64,000 bases of DNA from Chryseobacterium piperi (GTDB lineage: Bacteria > Bacteroidota > Bacteroidia > Flavobacteriales > Weeksellaceae). The stretch is taken from positions 4,402,001-4,466,000 of the forward strand of contig NZ_CP023049.2 in assembly GCF_002285635.2 (NCBI RefSeq), read 5' to 3'. The notes under the pieces are model-generated. The model had not been told where the DNA came from. It saw only the letters and a program-made list of their open reading frames with translations, and did not search any database. Numbering within the stretch: the first letter of the stretch is position 1; each line of letters opens with the position of its first letter. This document shows, in pieces, positions 42,759-52,129 of this stretch. Both the position numbers and the translations under genes were made by a program.

Positions 42759-42911
42759 TTAAGCCGGACAAGCAGGGTAACCGCCATTAGGACATCTTGA
42801 AGAGCAATCCCTGATAACATATCCTCCACCAGGAAGGTAGCATACTCCTTGATCGCCTCCGCCTTTAATCGTTTTTAAATTTTCTTTACTGAGTTTGATT
42901 AAATTTTTCAT
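42759..42911 (-). CDS. GG-leader bacteriocin/RiPP-like precursor peptide
   Basis: 50 aa from the ATG at 42911. The leader MKNLIKLSKENLKTIKGG ends in a double glycine, as in the bacteriocin-like peptides common in Chryseobacterium. After GG the ~32-residue core is Gly-rich with four cysteines (CYLPGGGY, DCSSRC, PACPA). Export would need a C39-peptidase ABC transporter, which is absent here. It lies 67 bp from the right end of IS copy 2. Confidence 0.7.
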   Translation of the reverse strand: MKNLIKLSKENLKTIKGGGDQGVCYLPGGGYVIRDCSSRCPNGGYPACPA

Positions 42912-43108
42912 AATAAATAATTGTTTTTGTGTGATAATTTGTGTCATACAATGTCACACTATATTTTTGTTTACACAATTATTTAACAAACTTTAACTCG
43001 GAATAATGTTTTGATTTTTAGTGTTATATGAGGCTTTTTTCTAAGTTAAACTAACTGGAGTAGCATTAATTCCGGGGTCTTATCGATAAGTTTTGGTATA
43101 AAAGAAAT

Positions 43109-43140
43109 AAAAAGCGGGTTCAATATTGAACCCGCTTTTT
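43109..43140 (-). terminator. Terminator of the endonuclease I gene
   Basis: 32-bp perfect palindrome with core GCGGGTTCAAT/ATTGAACCCGC flanked by A5/T5. It can work on both strands; the minus-strand endonuclease ends 23 bp before it. Confidence 0.88.
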
Positions 43141-43162
43141 ATGTTTACTAAATTGAAACTAT

Positions 43163-44965
43163 TTATTTTACAATAAACTTCAGAGTCGACTGATCCAATT
43201 TTAAAATATAAACTCCTTGCTCAAGGTTTTTAATTTTGATTGAGTTCCTGGTATTTTTAAAAGGACTATCAATTGTTTGCATTACTTTTCCTTGTAGGTT
43301 ATAAATTTCAGCTTTTTTGATATTTTGAGTTTCCCCCTTTACATAGATTTCCTGATTGGAGATTGGGTTAGGATAAATCTGTAAATCCGATGATTCTGTT
43401 TTCTGATCTGATTCAATGCTCTTACTTTGTTTTCCAGTGGATGAATAACAGGTCCAGCTTAGATTGTCAAGAGCAACTCTGTTGCTTGATGAGTTGTTTT
43501 CGAGTGTCACAATCACATTTCCAGAAACATTGATGTTGCTTATGGTGGTTGTCTCAGCAATTGCACTGTAAGGAATTGTTCCTACTTGCGTACCATTCAC
43601 TAAAACATTAAATGTTCCGTTGCTACCACTGAATTTTAATTGTGTTGTTACTGTTAAAGATCCAATACCATTAGCTGATGTACTTGATTTTAAAGAACCG
43701 TTTCTCACAGTAATTGCTTTATTGGAGATGGTTTGGTCAGTTCTTGCGTCTGTAGCTGTCCAGGTAATTCCACTGTTGGTCCATGTTCTTGTAGAATAGC
43801 TTGATGAACTGCCTGTAGGAATGGTTTCAAAATTTTCATTAACACAATCTGTTGACGGGTTAGTGGTTCCACCAGCTTCAGTCGTTGCAGAGACAGTTGA
43901 GCTGTTTGAAGAAGTATTTTCTGCTGCATCCTTAGCAACCACATAGAAATTATAGGTTGTAGAAGCAGTTAATCCAGACACAGTCGTAGAAGTTGAGCTA
44001 ACGTTAGTTTTTAGACTTCCGTTCATATAAACATCATAAGAAGATACGCCAACATTGTCTGTGGAAGCATTCCAAGAAAGTGAAACACTGTTAGAAGTTT
44101 TTCCTGATACGGTAAGACCTGTAACGGTAGTGGGAGCCTGGGTATCTGTTGATGGTTGTTGAGATCCCCAGATTTGATTGACATATGCAGGATTGTCAAT
44201 GAATGGGTTTCTGTTTCCCTGATACGTATATGAGGCATTATTTCTGGTGATTTCAGCCGGCGAAACAGGATCCTGATTATGCCATGCCAAAAGAACATTA
44301 AGTTCCCAGGTCTGTAATCCTGGATAAGCTGTGCTTCCCAGCATATTCCCTGAGGAGAATGTGGAAAGTTGGCTTTCGTAGCGGGTTACGAAATAGAAGA
44401 TCATACGTGCCACATCGCCTTTAAATTCATCGATAGGTTCAAAAACAGTTCCGGCATATCCTGAGGAAGTTGAATTTCCTAATTTAGAACCATTTTGAGA
44501 AGTATAAGTAGATGAGCCTACTTTTCCGTAAGGATAATTGGATCTCATTCCATTCACTTTTCCGTCAGTGGCTCTGATAAAATGGATGTCAGAAACCATA
44601 GGAGCATTCTTATTAAATAAACTTTGAGGAACAATATGCTCACGGTTATAGCAATTCCCTTCTACAGAGTAAGTACCACACTGATTGGTACCTGGAGTAT
44701 AATTATAGGGATCTGCACCATTAGGTTTTTCAGAATAGATATCCATGATAGAACCGTCATTTTCATAGTCTTTATCAATGTCTGTCGTTTTAAAGGCAGT
44801 CCACAACCCATTATATCCCTTGTCCTGATGACCATTTGTAATGATTGTACTTAATGCGCTTTTCAAAGGAGCGCCTGTTAATCCATTGGCAGAAGAGTAG
44901 TATCCTGCGGGAGCCTGAGCTTTAGCAAAGCCTGCTAAAACAAGAAATAAGATAATTTTTTTCAT
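43163..44965 (-). CDS. Secreted endonuclease I family nuclease with FN3 and T9SS sorting domain
   Basis: 600 aa. Signal peptide to about residue 16 (AGFAKAQ). The EndA/NucM nuclease domain covers about 18-270, with the catalytic NREHIVPQSLF (Arg108, Glu109, His110) and DIHFIRATDGKVN. A fibronectin type III domain follows (about 275-365), then a Ser/Thr-rich beta domain (375-510) and a T9SS type A sorting domain (IYPNPISNQE ... GVYILKLDQS). It probably degrades extracellular DNA or RNA for nutrients. It forms its own transcript. Confidence 0.88.
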   Translation of the reverse strand: MKKIILFLVLAGFAKAQAPAGYYSSANGLTGAPLKSALSTIITNGHQDKGYNGLWTAFKTTDIDKDYENDGSIMDIYSEKPNGADPYNYTPGTNQCGTYSVEGNCYNREHIVPQSLFNKNAPMVSDIHFIRATDGKVNGMRSNYPYGKVGSSTYTSQNGSKLGNSTSSGYAGTVFEPIDEFKGDVARMIFYFVTRYESQLSTFSSGNMLGSTAYPGLQTWELNVLLAWHNQDPVSPAEITRNNASYTYQGNRNPFIDNPAYVNQIWGSQQPSTDTQAPTTVTGLTVSGKTSNSVSLSWNASTDNVGVSSYDVYMNGSLKTNVSSTSTTVSGLTASTTYNFYVVAKDAAENTSSNSSTVSATTEAGGTTNPSTDCVNENFETIPTGSSSSYSTRTWTNSGITWTATDARTDQTISNKAITVRNGSLKSSTSANGIGSLTVTTQLKFSGSNGTFNVLVNGTQVGTIPYSAIAETTTISNINVSGNVIVTLENNSSSNRVALDNLSWTCYSSTGKQSKSIESDQKTESSDLQIYPNPISNQEIYVKGETQNIKKAEIYNLQGKVMQTIDSPFKNTRNSIKIKNLEQGVYILKLDQSTLKFIVK

Positions 44966-45105
44966 ATTAAATAAATTTCGGTAAGATTACTACATTTTTA
45001 TGAAATGAAAAATTACATTATTGTTAATTTTGAATGCAACGCATTATGTTCTGGGAATCAGTGTTTTTGATGTTTTTCTAAACTTCGATTAGCTTTTCTT
45101 AAATG

Positions 45106-45137
45106 AAAAAGCCAATACATTTTTGTATTGGCTTTTT
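45106..45137 (-). terminator. Terminator of the DUF4136 gene
   Basis: 14-bp perfect stem AAAAAGCCAATACA / TGTATTGGCTTTTT with a TTTT loop, 29 bp beyond the stop codon at 45166. Confidence 0.85.
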
Positions 45138-45165
45138 ACCATATTATTGTTTAAATACAATCGTA

Positions 45166-45696
45166 TTATTTTCTCTGTGGAGGATAATTTTTCATAATTT
45201 CCGCCATGATTTCCGGGATTTGTCTTTGTTTAGCTCTTGGAGAGTCTACGGAGATTCCGCTTCCGATACCCTGCCAAACTAATTTATTACTTTTTGTATC
45301 GATAAGATCAACGATAATAGCGCCTTCATTATAATTGCTGGTCCAGGTTCTGTTCATTCCAAGCCCCCATCCGAAAGGACCACCCCATCCCCACATTCCC
45401 ATTCCAGGGTTCATGCTGTTGATGTCTGTTATTTTTTTGTGATTAGCTTTTACGTTAACGATTAAGTCCGGATTTTCACCCGATGAAAGACCTTTGCTTT
45501 TCAATTGTCTTGACAATTCATTCAAAACTCTGTCTTTATCAATATCATTCAGCTTTAAATCATCAATTCTTATTTTATATGTTTTATAAGAAGTGAAGTT
45601 ACCGGTTTCAGCATAGTCAGATCGTACCTGAAAAGGACTACAAGAAGTTAAGCCCAAAGTAGCCACGGCTAACAAAATAAAAATATATTTTTTCAT
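45166..45696 (-). CDS. DUF4136 lipoprotein
   Basis: 176 aa from the ATG at 45696, which gives the lipoprotein signal LLAVATLGLTSC. The open frame begins 26 codons upstream, overlapping the DUF5522 gene. The DUF4136 pattern is SDYAETGNFTSYKTYKI near the N terminus and EGAIIVDLIDTKSNKLVWQGIGSG near residue 130, with a Gly/Met/Trp-rich loop between. It is probably an outer-membrane-associated lipoprotein of unknown function. Confidence 0.8.
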   Translation of the reverse strand: MKKYIFILLAVATLGLTSCSPFQVRSDYAETGNFTSYKTYKIRIDDLKLNDIDKDRVLNELSRQLKSKGLSSGENPDLIVNVKANHKKITDINSMNPGMGMWGWGGPFGWGLGMNRTWTSNYNEGAIIVDLIDTKSNKLVWQGIGSGISVDSPRAKQRQIPEIMAEIMKNYPPQRK

Positions 45697-45697
45697 T

Positions 45698-45880
45698 TTA
45701 TTTATTTTTTTTATCGTTTTTAATGAATGTATCAGTCTTTTTATCGTATCCGTAAGGACAATGTTTACAGCCACTCTTACAGCAATATCCTCGTTTCAGG
45801 TGAAACTTTTCTGTGAAAACCTTGTACCCTTGTTCATTATAGTAAAAGTCTTCATGTTCTTTGATGTCAAAATGAGCCAT
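45698..45880 (-). CDS. DUF5522 small cysteine-rich protein
   Basis: 60 aa. The motif RGYCCKSGCKHCPYGYDKK is the DUF5522 signature, with four cysteines likely to bind a metal. The function is unknown. Its stop codon lies 1 bp before the DUF4136 ATG, so the two are co-transcribed and probably coupled. Confidence 0.78.
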   Translation of the reverse strand: MAHFDIKEHEDFYYNEQGYKVFTEKFHLKRGYCCKSGCKHCPYGYDKKTDTFIKNDKKNK

Positions 45881-45917
45881 AAGTTAAATCTTGATCAAAA
45901 ACTTTATATTTGTTATT

Positions 45918-46262
45918 ATGATAATTGTGTGCCAAAAACCATTAAAAAAATTAAAAATTAATGGCATCGCTCTTTTTCCCTTTATCTTCATAAGGAAACC
46001 CGAAGATAAGGAAAATAATGTATTGATCAATCACGAAAAAATTCACTTGAGACAACAGCTGGAATTGCTGATTATTTTCTTCTATATTTTTTATGTAATT
46101 GAATACTACTATCTGCTTTTCAAACTAAAAGATGGCTATCTGGCGTATAAAAGTATTTCATTTGAAAGAGAGGCATATGCGATGGAAAACAATCCTGATT
46201 ATCTGAAAAAAAGAAAGTTCTGGGGATTCAGAAAATATCTAAGGTCAAACTTCAAAAAATAA
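45918..46262 (+). CDS. Small membrane protein with HExxH motif (M56-like fragment family)
   Basis: 114 aa from ATG 45918; a TTG 27 bp upstream is the alternative. It has LINHEKIHLRQQLEL (HExxH), a hydrophobic helix (LIIFFYIFYVIEYYYLLF), then SFEREAYAMENNPDYL, where a Glu could be the third zinc ligand. It resembles a trimmed M56/BlaR1-type core. Peptidase activity is uncertain because the usual several-helix scaffold is missing. A TATATTTG element 6 bp before the ATG would make the transcript nearly leaderless. Confidence 0.65.
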   Translation: MIIVCQKPLKKLKINGIALFPFIFIRKPEDKENNVLINHEKIHLRQQLELLIIFFYIFYVIEYYYLLFKLKDGYLAYKSISFEREAYAMENNPDYLKKRKFWGFRKYLRSNFKK

Positions 46263-46318
46263 AAGAGTTGTAGACTTTATTTCCCTGAGCTAATTAAAAA
46301 TCTTTACGTTAATAATAC

Positions 46319-47227
46319 ATGATATTGCAAATTCCTTCTACATCTGTTCCTATCCAGGAAATTCCTATTCAAAAAAATGTGAAACTTTTCATAAAGCGAG
46401 AAGACCTTATCCATCCTCAAATTTCAGGGAATAAATTCTGGAAGCTTTTTTATAATATCAATAATTATTTAGAACAGAACTCTAAGAAACCTTATCTGAT
46501 TACATTTGGAGGAGCCTACTCCAATCATATCTCTGCTGTTTCTGCAGTTGGAAAGCAGGCCGGAATTCCTACACTTGGCATTATCAGAGGAGAAGAGCTT
46601 GCCGATAAATGGAAATACAATCCTACTTTATTTTTTGCGTTTAAAAATGGAATGAACCTGAAGTTTGTAACCCGTGAAGAATACCGTAACAAAGAAAAGC
46701 TATCGGAGTTTTTACAACAAGAGTTTCCCAATGCTTTAGTAGTACCTGAAGGTGGAACCAATGAAGGTGCAGTAGAGGGGATAAAAATGATGCTCAATAA
46801 TCAAACAAAAGATTTTGATTATCTTTGCACTGCAGTTGGAACCGGAGGGACAATCGCCGGAATTTCTAAATTTTGTGAAGAGAATCAGAAAGTTATAGGT
46901 TTTAAGGTGGTTGACGATGATTCTTTAGAAAATAAAATCTTTGGATTAACCTTAAAGAAGAATTTTAATCTAATAGATTCTAGTTTTGGAGGTTATGGTA
47001 AAATAAAGGATGAAAACATCCAGTTTATCAATGATTTTAAAGAGAATTATAATATTCCTTTGGAACCGATTTATACAGGAAAAATGATGCAGAAAGTTTT
47101 AGAACTGATCGATGAGGGGTACTTTCCTGAAAACAGCAAAATATTATGCTTTCATACTGGAGGATTACAAGGTATTGAAGGAGCAAATTTGCTTTTAGAA
47201 AAACAAAATAGAAAATTAATTATATAG
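46319..47227 (+). CDS. PLP-dependent ACC deaminase/D-cysteine desulfhydrase family protein
   Basis: 302 aa of the tryptophan-synthase-beta fold type. The PLP lysine is in ISGNKFWKLFYN, with FGGAYSNHISAVSAVG (substrate and PLP cap) and the phosphate-binding GTGGTIAG. Relatives deaminate 1-aminocyclopropane-1-carboxylate or desulfhydrate D-cysteine; sequence alone does not decide between these. It lies immediately before a glucosaminidase gene. Confidence 0.85.
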   Translation: MILQIPSTSVPIQEIPIQKNVKLFIKREDLIHPQISGNKFWKLFYNINNYLEQNSKKPYLITFGGAYSNHISAVSAVGKQAGIPTLGIIRGEELADKWKYNPTLFFAFKNGMNLKFVTREEYRNKEKLSEFLQQEFPNALVVPEGGTNEGAVEGIKMMLNNQTKDFDYLCTAVGTGGTIAGISKFCEENQKVIGFKVVDDDSLENKIFGLTLKKNFNLIDSSFGGYGKIKDENIQFINDFKENYNIPLEPIYTGKMMQKVLELIDEGYFPENSKILCFHTGGLQGIEGANLLLEKQNRKLII

Positions 47228-47241
47228 TAAAATTGAAAAAC

Positions 47242-48294
47242 ATGAAAAGACTTTTCTTGCTTGTAAGCCTTTTAGTTTTATCAAAATTCTCGGCCCAGAC
47301 CTGGGCTACTGAAGACCAATACATCCAAAGGTTCGCTCAATATGCAGTGGAAGAAATGGAAAAGTATAAAATTCCGGCTTCCATTACTCTTGCACAGGGG
47401 CTTTTAGAGACCGGAGGAGGACAAAGCAGATTGGCTCAGGAAGGTAAAAATCATTTCGGAATAAAGTGTAAAGAAGACTGGTCGGGTAAAACGATGAAGC
47501 ATACGGATGATGCACCTAATGAATGTTTCAGGGTGTATGACGATCCCAGACAATCTTATGAAGACCACTCCATATTCTTATCTACAAGAAAGTATTACAC
47601 CAATCTTTTTAATTTAGATATAAAAGATTACAGAGCCTGGGCTTATGGCCTTAAAAAAGCTGGATATGCCACCAACCCCCGTTATGCTTCTATACTGATT
47701 GGTAAAATTGAAAGATATAAATTGTATGAATTCGATAATACCAGTTCTAAAGAGGTTCTTTATGCGGTGTTAAGAATGTATCCGGATTTAAAAGATGACA
47801 GAGCCTTTATGGCAAGACTGGAACCTTCAAAAGCAGGTAAAAAAGAGCCTGTAACAGTAAGCGTACCTTATAAGCAGACATCTTATGCACAACAGCAGAA
47901 AAGAGTAGAGAGAATTAAAACCAAAGCTGAAATTCTCAATTCTATTTTAATAAAAAGTCATCCTAACGACGGTTTAAAGTATATTGTTATTCCTGAAGAC
48001 ACCGACGTAAAATATATCGCCAATAAATTCAAAGTAAGTGAAAGTAGACTGATTAAATGGAATGAATTGGAAGGTACAACCTTAAAGAAAAACGATATTG
48101 TCTTTCTTGAATCGAAAAACTCCAGTGGAAATACAGCAACTTATAAAGCTGAGCCAGGAGAGGGTATGCATGATATAGCTCAGAAATTTGGGATAAAATT
48201 ACACAAGCTATATGCAAAAAACCGAATGGATGAAGGACAGCAATGCTCTGCAGGACAGTTAATTTATCTGATCGATAAAAAACCAAGAAATTAA
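47242..48294 (+). CDS. Glucosaminidase (FlgJ-type) with two LysM repeats
   Basis: 350 aa from ATG 47242; the in-frame TTG at 47233 is less likely. Signal peptide ends KFSAQ. The glucosaminidase domain spans about 25-165 (SITLAQGLLETGGGQSRLA with the catalytic Glu; NHFGIKC; YEDHSIFL). Two LysM domains follow: IPEDTDVKYIANKFKVS (about 250) and AEPGEGMHDIAQKFGI (about 300). It cuts peptidoglycan during growth or separation. A terminator follows. Confidence 0.88.
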   Translation: MKRLFLLVSLLVLSKFSAQTWATEDQYIQRFAQYAVEEMEKYKIPASITLAQGLLETGGGQSRLAQEGKNHFGIKCKEDWSGKTMKHTDDAPNECFRVYDDPRQSYEDHSIFLSTRKYYTNLFNLDIKDYRAWAYGLKKAGYATNPRYASILIGKIERYKLYEFDNTSSKEVLYAVLRMYPDLKDDRAFMARLEPSKAGKKEPVTVSVPYKQTSYAQQQKRVERIKTKAEILNSILIKSHPNDGLKYIVIPEDTDVKYIANKFKVSESRLIKWNELEGTTLKKNDIVFLESKNSSGNTATYKAEPGEGMHDIAQKFGIKLHKLYAKNRMDEGQQCSAGQLIYLIDKKPRN

Positions 48295-48317
48295 TAAAAA
48301 CAAAAATATAAATAATG

Positions 48318-48343
48318 ATGCGCCGTAAGGCGCATTTGTTTGA
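48318..48343 (+). terminator. Terminator between the glucosaminidase gene and hemL
   Basis: Stem ATGCGCC / GGCGCAT with GTAA loop, then TTGTTT. It ends 6 bp before the hemL ATG. Confidence 0.6.
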
Positions 48344-48348
48344 GTAAT

Positions 48349-49632
48349 ATGAGATACCAAAGAAGTTCAGCTTTATTTGATGAAGCTTATCAGTACATTC
48401 CGGGTGGTGTTAATTCACCTGTTCGGGCGTTTAAATCAGTAGGGGGAGTTCCTGTATTCATGAAATCAGCAAAAGGGGCTTATCTGACAGATGAAGATAA
48501 CAATACCTATATTGATTATATCAATTCATGGGGGCCGGCTATTCTTGGACATACACATCCTGAGGTTTTAGAAGAATTAAAGTTGCAGGCAGAGAAAGGA
48601 TTTTCTTTCGGAGCACCTACGGAGCTGGAAACTGAAATCGCAAAATTTATCGTAGAAAATGTACCCAATATTGATCAGATCAGAATGGTTTCTTCAGGTA
48701 CGGAAGCTTGTATGAGCGCCATACGACTAGCAAGAGGATATACCGGCAGAGATAAGATTGTAAAATTTGAAGGATGTTATCATGGACATTCAGATTCTTT
48801 TTTGATCAAAGCAGGAAGTGGTGCAGCAACTTTTGGAAACCCAAATTCACCAGGGGTTACTCAGGGAACTGCGAAAGATACTCTTTTGGCGAGATATAAT
48901 GATTTTGAGCAGGTTGAAGATTTATTCCGTCATAACCAGGGTGAGATTGCAGCAGTAATTATTGAACCAGTTGCAGGAAATATGGGGTGTGTTCTTCCTG
49001 AAAATAATTTCTTACAAAAACTAAGAAAGATTTGTGACGAAAATGGGGCTTTACTGATCTTTGATGAGGTGATGACAGGATTCAGATTAGCTTTTGGAGG
49101 TGCTCAGGAACTTTTTAATGTAAAAGCAGACTTGGTTACTTATGGAAAAGTAATCGGAGGAGGTTTGCCGGTAGGAGCTTTCGCAGGAAGAAATGAAATT
49201 ATGGATTATTTGGCTCCTAAAGGAGGCGTATATCAGGCTGGAACATTAAGTGGAAATCCGCTAGCAATGAGAGCGGGATTAAAAACCCTTCAGCTGATTA
49301 AAAATGATCCGGCCTTCTTTGATAATATTAACAAAACAACTGAGACTTTGGATTTCGAAATTGGAAAAATTCTGAATGAAAAAGGAATTGCCCATAAAAT
49401 CAACAGAAAGGGTTCTATGATGTCAGTTTTCTTTCATATCAACAGGGTTTCTAACTTTGATGAGGCACAGGAAGCGAATCATGCTTTATTTAATAATTTC
49501 TTTCATCAGATGTTGACGAATGGAATCTACCTTCCACCAAGTGGGTATGAAACTTATTTTATCAGCAACGCTATTAAAGATAAGGAAATTGATATGACAC
49601 TAGAAGCTGTAAGAAAATTTGAATATTCTTAA
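48349..49632 (+). CDS. hemL: Glutamate-1-semialdehyde 2,1-aminomutase
   Basis: 427 aa from ATG 48349 (MRYQRSSALFDEAY); an in-frame TTG lies nine bases upstream. It makes 5-aminolevulinate for heme. The PLP lysine is Lys267 in TYGKVIGGGLPVGAF. PGGVNSPVRAF, SSGTEACMSAIRLAR and YHGHSDS are class III aminotransferase/HemL motifs. It ends at a terminator. Confidence 0.94.
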   Translation: MRYQRSSALFDEAYQYIPGGVNSPVRAFKSVGGVPVFMKSAKGAYLTDEDNNTYIDYINSWGPAILGHTHPEVLEELKLQAEKGFSFGAPTELETEIAKFIVENVPNIDQIRMVSSGTEACMSAIRLARGYTGRDKIVKFEGCYHGHSDSFLIKAGSGAATFGNPNSPGVTQGTAKDTLLARYNDFEQVEDLFRHNQGEIAAVIIEPVAGNMGCVLPENNFLQKLRKICDENGALLIFDEVMTGFRLAFGGAQELFNVKADLVTYGKVIGGGLPVGAFAGRNEIMDYLAPKGGVYQAGTLSGNPLAMRAGLKTLQLIKNDPAFFDNINKTTETLDFEIGKILNEKGIAHKINRKGSMMSVFFHINRVSNFDEAQEANHALFNNFFHQMLTNGIYLPPSGYETYFISNAIKDKEIDMTLEAVRKFEYS

Positions 49633-49655
49633 ACTTTAATCGATTATAAAATATA

Positions 49656-49692
49656 AATAGGATAGGGCTTGAAGTCTTATCCTATTTTTTTA
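49656..49692 (+). terminator. Terminator of hemL
   Basis: Stem AATAGGATA / TATCCTATT with a 13-nt loop, followed by T-run. Confidence 0.82.
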
Positions 49693-49804
49693 TTAGAAAA
49701 AAGGTTTGTTGTTGTACTTACCAAATAAATGATACAGATATTGTTATAAACGATACCCGGAGTTCTATTCTGTTCTTTTTAATTTTGTGGTAAATAGATA
49801 GGAA

Positions 49805-51142
49805 ATGAAGACTTCAAACCATATATCACGTAAAGACTTTATCAGAAATTCAGCATTAGCGATGGCAGGATTAACTTTAACTTCGGGAACCTTAAGCGGG
49901 GCAAGCCTATTTTTCGACTATACAGGTTCTTTGATAAAAAATAAAATAAGTCTGAAAAATGTACGTCTGGAGACAGGTTTTATGTATGATGAAGGCGAAG
50001 TAGTATCAACGAAAACCGATTTGTTTTCTATCGAAATTGAAAATGGAAAGATAAAAACAATCAGTGCTAACCAACCTCATAATACAAAAGCCATTGATGC
50101 TAAAGGCTATCTGATGCTTCCTGCCTTTAAAGATATGCATATCCATTTGGATAAAACGTTTTATGGAGAAAAATGGCAGGCAGTAAAAAAAAGGACAGGT
50201 GGGGTAAAAGGGATGATTGAGTTGGAGCAGCAAATGCTTCCGGAAATGCTTAAGAATTCTACATTTAAAGCAGAGAAAATGATAGAATTGCTTCAATCCA
50301 AAGGAACTTCTTTTGCAAGAAGTCATGTCAATATTGAGCCTACTTCAAAACTGAACTCTTTAAAAAATCTACAAAAGGCATTAGAGAATAAAAAGGCAAC
50401 TTTTGGAGCAGAATTGGTGGCATTTCCGCAGCATGGTGTCTTTTATACAGATTCGGTTCCTTACTTAAAAGAGGCAGCTCAGACAGATATTGATTTCATT
50501 GGGGGAGTCGATCCTTATACGATCGATGGTGCTATAGAGAAGACAATAGATTTTACAGTTCAGTTAGCTTTAGACCATAAAAAAGGAATTGATATCCACT
50601 TACATGAATCAGGAGAATCAGGATTGAAAACTGTTGAATATTTGATTAATAAAGTAAATGAAAATCCGACGTTGAAAGGGAACACGTATTTAAGCCATTG
50701 TTTTGTTCTTGGAAAATTAGATAAACCAAAGCAGGAAGAGATAGCGGAAAAACTGGCTGATGCACAAATAGGAATTGTTTCTACCATTCCGTTCGGAGGT
50801 CTCATTATGCCGATTCCAACCCTATACAAACATAATGTAACAGTTTTAACGGGTAATGATAGTATCGTTGACCATTGGAATACTTTTGGCTCAGGGAGTG
50901 TTTTGCAGAAAGCTAATCTAATGGCGCAATTGTATGGTTATTCAACAGAGTTTTTATTATCGCGTAGCTTGAGGCTTGCTACCGGAAATATCCTTCCATT
51001 GGATGATAAGGGAAATCAACAATGGCCCAGGACAGGAAATGATGCTAATTTAGTTTTTGTCAACGCTACCTGCTCTGCAGAAGCTGTATCAAGGATTTCT
51101 AAGGTAGAATCGCTTATTCATCAGGGAAATATTGTTTTTTGA
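49805..51142 (+). CDS. Exported amidohydrolase, cytosine-deaminase-like (copy 1)
   Basis: 445 aa. The N terminus SRKDFIRNSALAMAGLTL resembles a Tat-type leader, though the twin arginine is Arg-Lys. The metal-dependent barrel has HIHLDKTFY (about 115), DIHLHESGESG, YLSHCFVLG and TGNDSIVDHW, as in cytosine-deaminase/N-acyl-type amidohydrolases. The substrate is unknown. The product is paralogous to the one at 52130-53371, with an AraC regulator in between. One ~58-nt stretch is almost identical at DNA level between the two genes. Confidence 0.82.
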   Translation: MKTSNHISRKDFIRNSALAMAGLTLTSGTLSGASLFFDYTGSLIKNKISLKNVRLETGFMYDEGEVVSTKTDLFSIEIENGKIKTISANQPHNTKAIDAKGYLMLPAFKDMHIHLDKTFYGEKWQAVKKRTGGVKGMIELEQQMLPEMLKNSTFKAEKMIELLQSKGTSFARSHVNIEPTSKLNSLKNLQKALENKKATFGAELVAFPQHGVFYTDSVPYLKEAAQTDIDFIGGVDPYTIDGAIEKTIDFTVQLALDHKKGIDIHLHESGESGLKTVEYLINKVNENPTLKGNTYLSHCFVLGKLDKPKQEEIAEKLADAQIGIVSTIPFGGLIMPIPTLYKHNVTVLTGNDSIVDHWNTFGSGSVLQKANLMAQLYGYSTEFLLSRSLRLATGNILPLDDKGNQQWPRTGNDANLVFVNATCSAEAVSRISKVESLIHQGNIVF

Positions 51143-51202
51143 TAAAGAATATCACGGGCTCTCATGAAATTTACTTATTTTAGGAAGTAAATTAAGAGTA
51201 GG

Positions 51203-52048
51203 ATGAATCATCAGTCGGATCATTTTCCCGTTTTAGGTATTCAGGTATTTAATGAAAATCAATCCAAAGGCTGTCAGCTTTTGTTTAATGAGCTTCACGG
51301 CGAAAGATCTATTGATGATCCGCATAAGCATGATTTTTTTATTATTAATCTTTTTGAACATGGTAAAGGATCTCATACTATTGATTTTATAAAATATCCT
51401 ATTGAGAATCATCAGATTCATTTAGTATTCCCCGGACAGGTTCATCAGTGGGTTATAGAAAAGGAAACCATAGGATATCAATTGATGATCAGCCGTGAAT
51501 GGTTTGAAGGTTTCCTGCCTGCTTTACGGTTTTCATGGTCGTATTATCAGAATCATCCTGTGATCAATGTTTCAGAGGAGATGTATCAGTTGCTTTTATA
51601 TGAATTTAAGGCTATTCAAAAAGAACTCAATAAAGAGACTGTTTTTTTGGACCTGATTCAGAAGAGAAGTGAGGTGATCGGACTTCTGATCAGTAAGTCT
51701 GTAGAAGGTGTATTTAAGGATTTTGAAATTTATAATTCAAATCCAATCATTTCTAAATTCCAAAACTTTATTGATCAATATTTTAAAGAGGAGCGTTCGG
51801 TTTCTTTTTATGCGGAAAAGCTGAATATTTCGGCAAATTATTTAAATATTGTCTGTAAAAAAAGCCTTAATACCTCTGCGTCATCCCTTATTCAGGACAG
51901 GATTTTATTGGAAGCAAAACGCCTATTGAAAGTTTCTGAAATGTCTGTAAAAGATATTGTCTATGACTTGGGCTTTTATGATCATGCCAGCTTTTCTAAA
52001 TTTTTTAAAGCTCAAACAGGAATGACTCCATCTCAGTTTAAAGAGTAA
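51203..52048 (+). CDS. AraC-family transcriptional regulator
   Basis: 281 aa. The N-terminal cupin-like sensor includes IDDPHKHDFFIINLFEHGKGSHTIDF. The C-terminal pair of helix-turn-helices is SVSFYAEKLNISANYLNIVCKK and SVKDIVYDLGFYDHASFSKFFKAQTGMTPSQF. It lies between two amidohydrolase paralogues and probably controls them in response to their substrate. No operator was identified. Confidence 0.9.
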   Translation: MNHQSDHFPVLGIQVFNENQSKGCQLLFNELHGERSIDDPHKHDFFIINLFEHGKGSHTIDFIKYPIENHQIHLVFPGQVHQWVIEKETIGYQLMISREWFEGFLPALRFSWSYYQNHPVINVSEEMYQLLLYEFKAIQKELNKETVFLDLIQKRSEVIGLLISKSVEGVFKDFEIYNSNPIISKFQNFIDQYFKEERSVSFYAEKLNISANYLNIVCKKSLNTSASSLIQDRILLEAKRLLKVSEMSVKDIVYDLGFYDHASFSKFFKAQTGMTPSQFKE

Positions 52049-52129
52049 TAATCGATACAAAATATGATATGATTAATACACTTGTTCCATTGGAAACAGG
52101 TGTAACTTTGTATTACTAAAATCAGGAAT

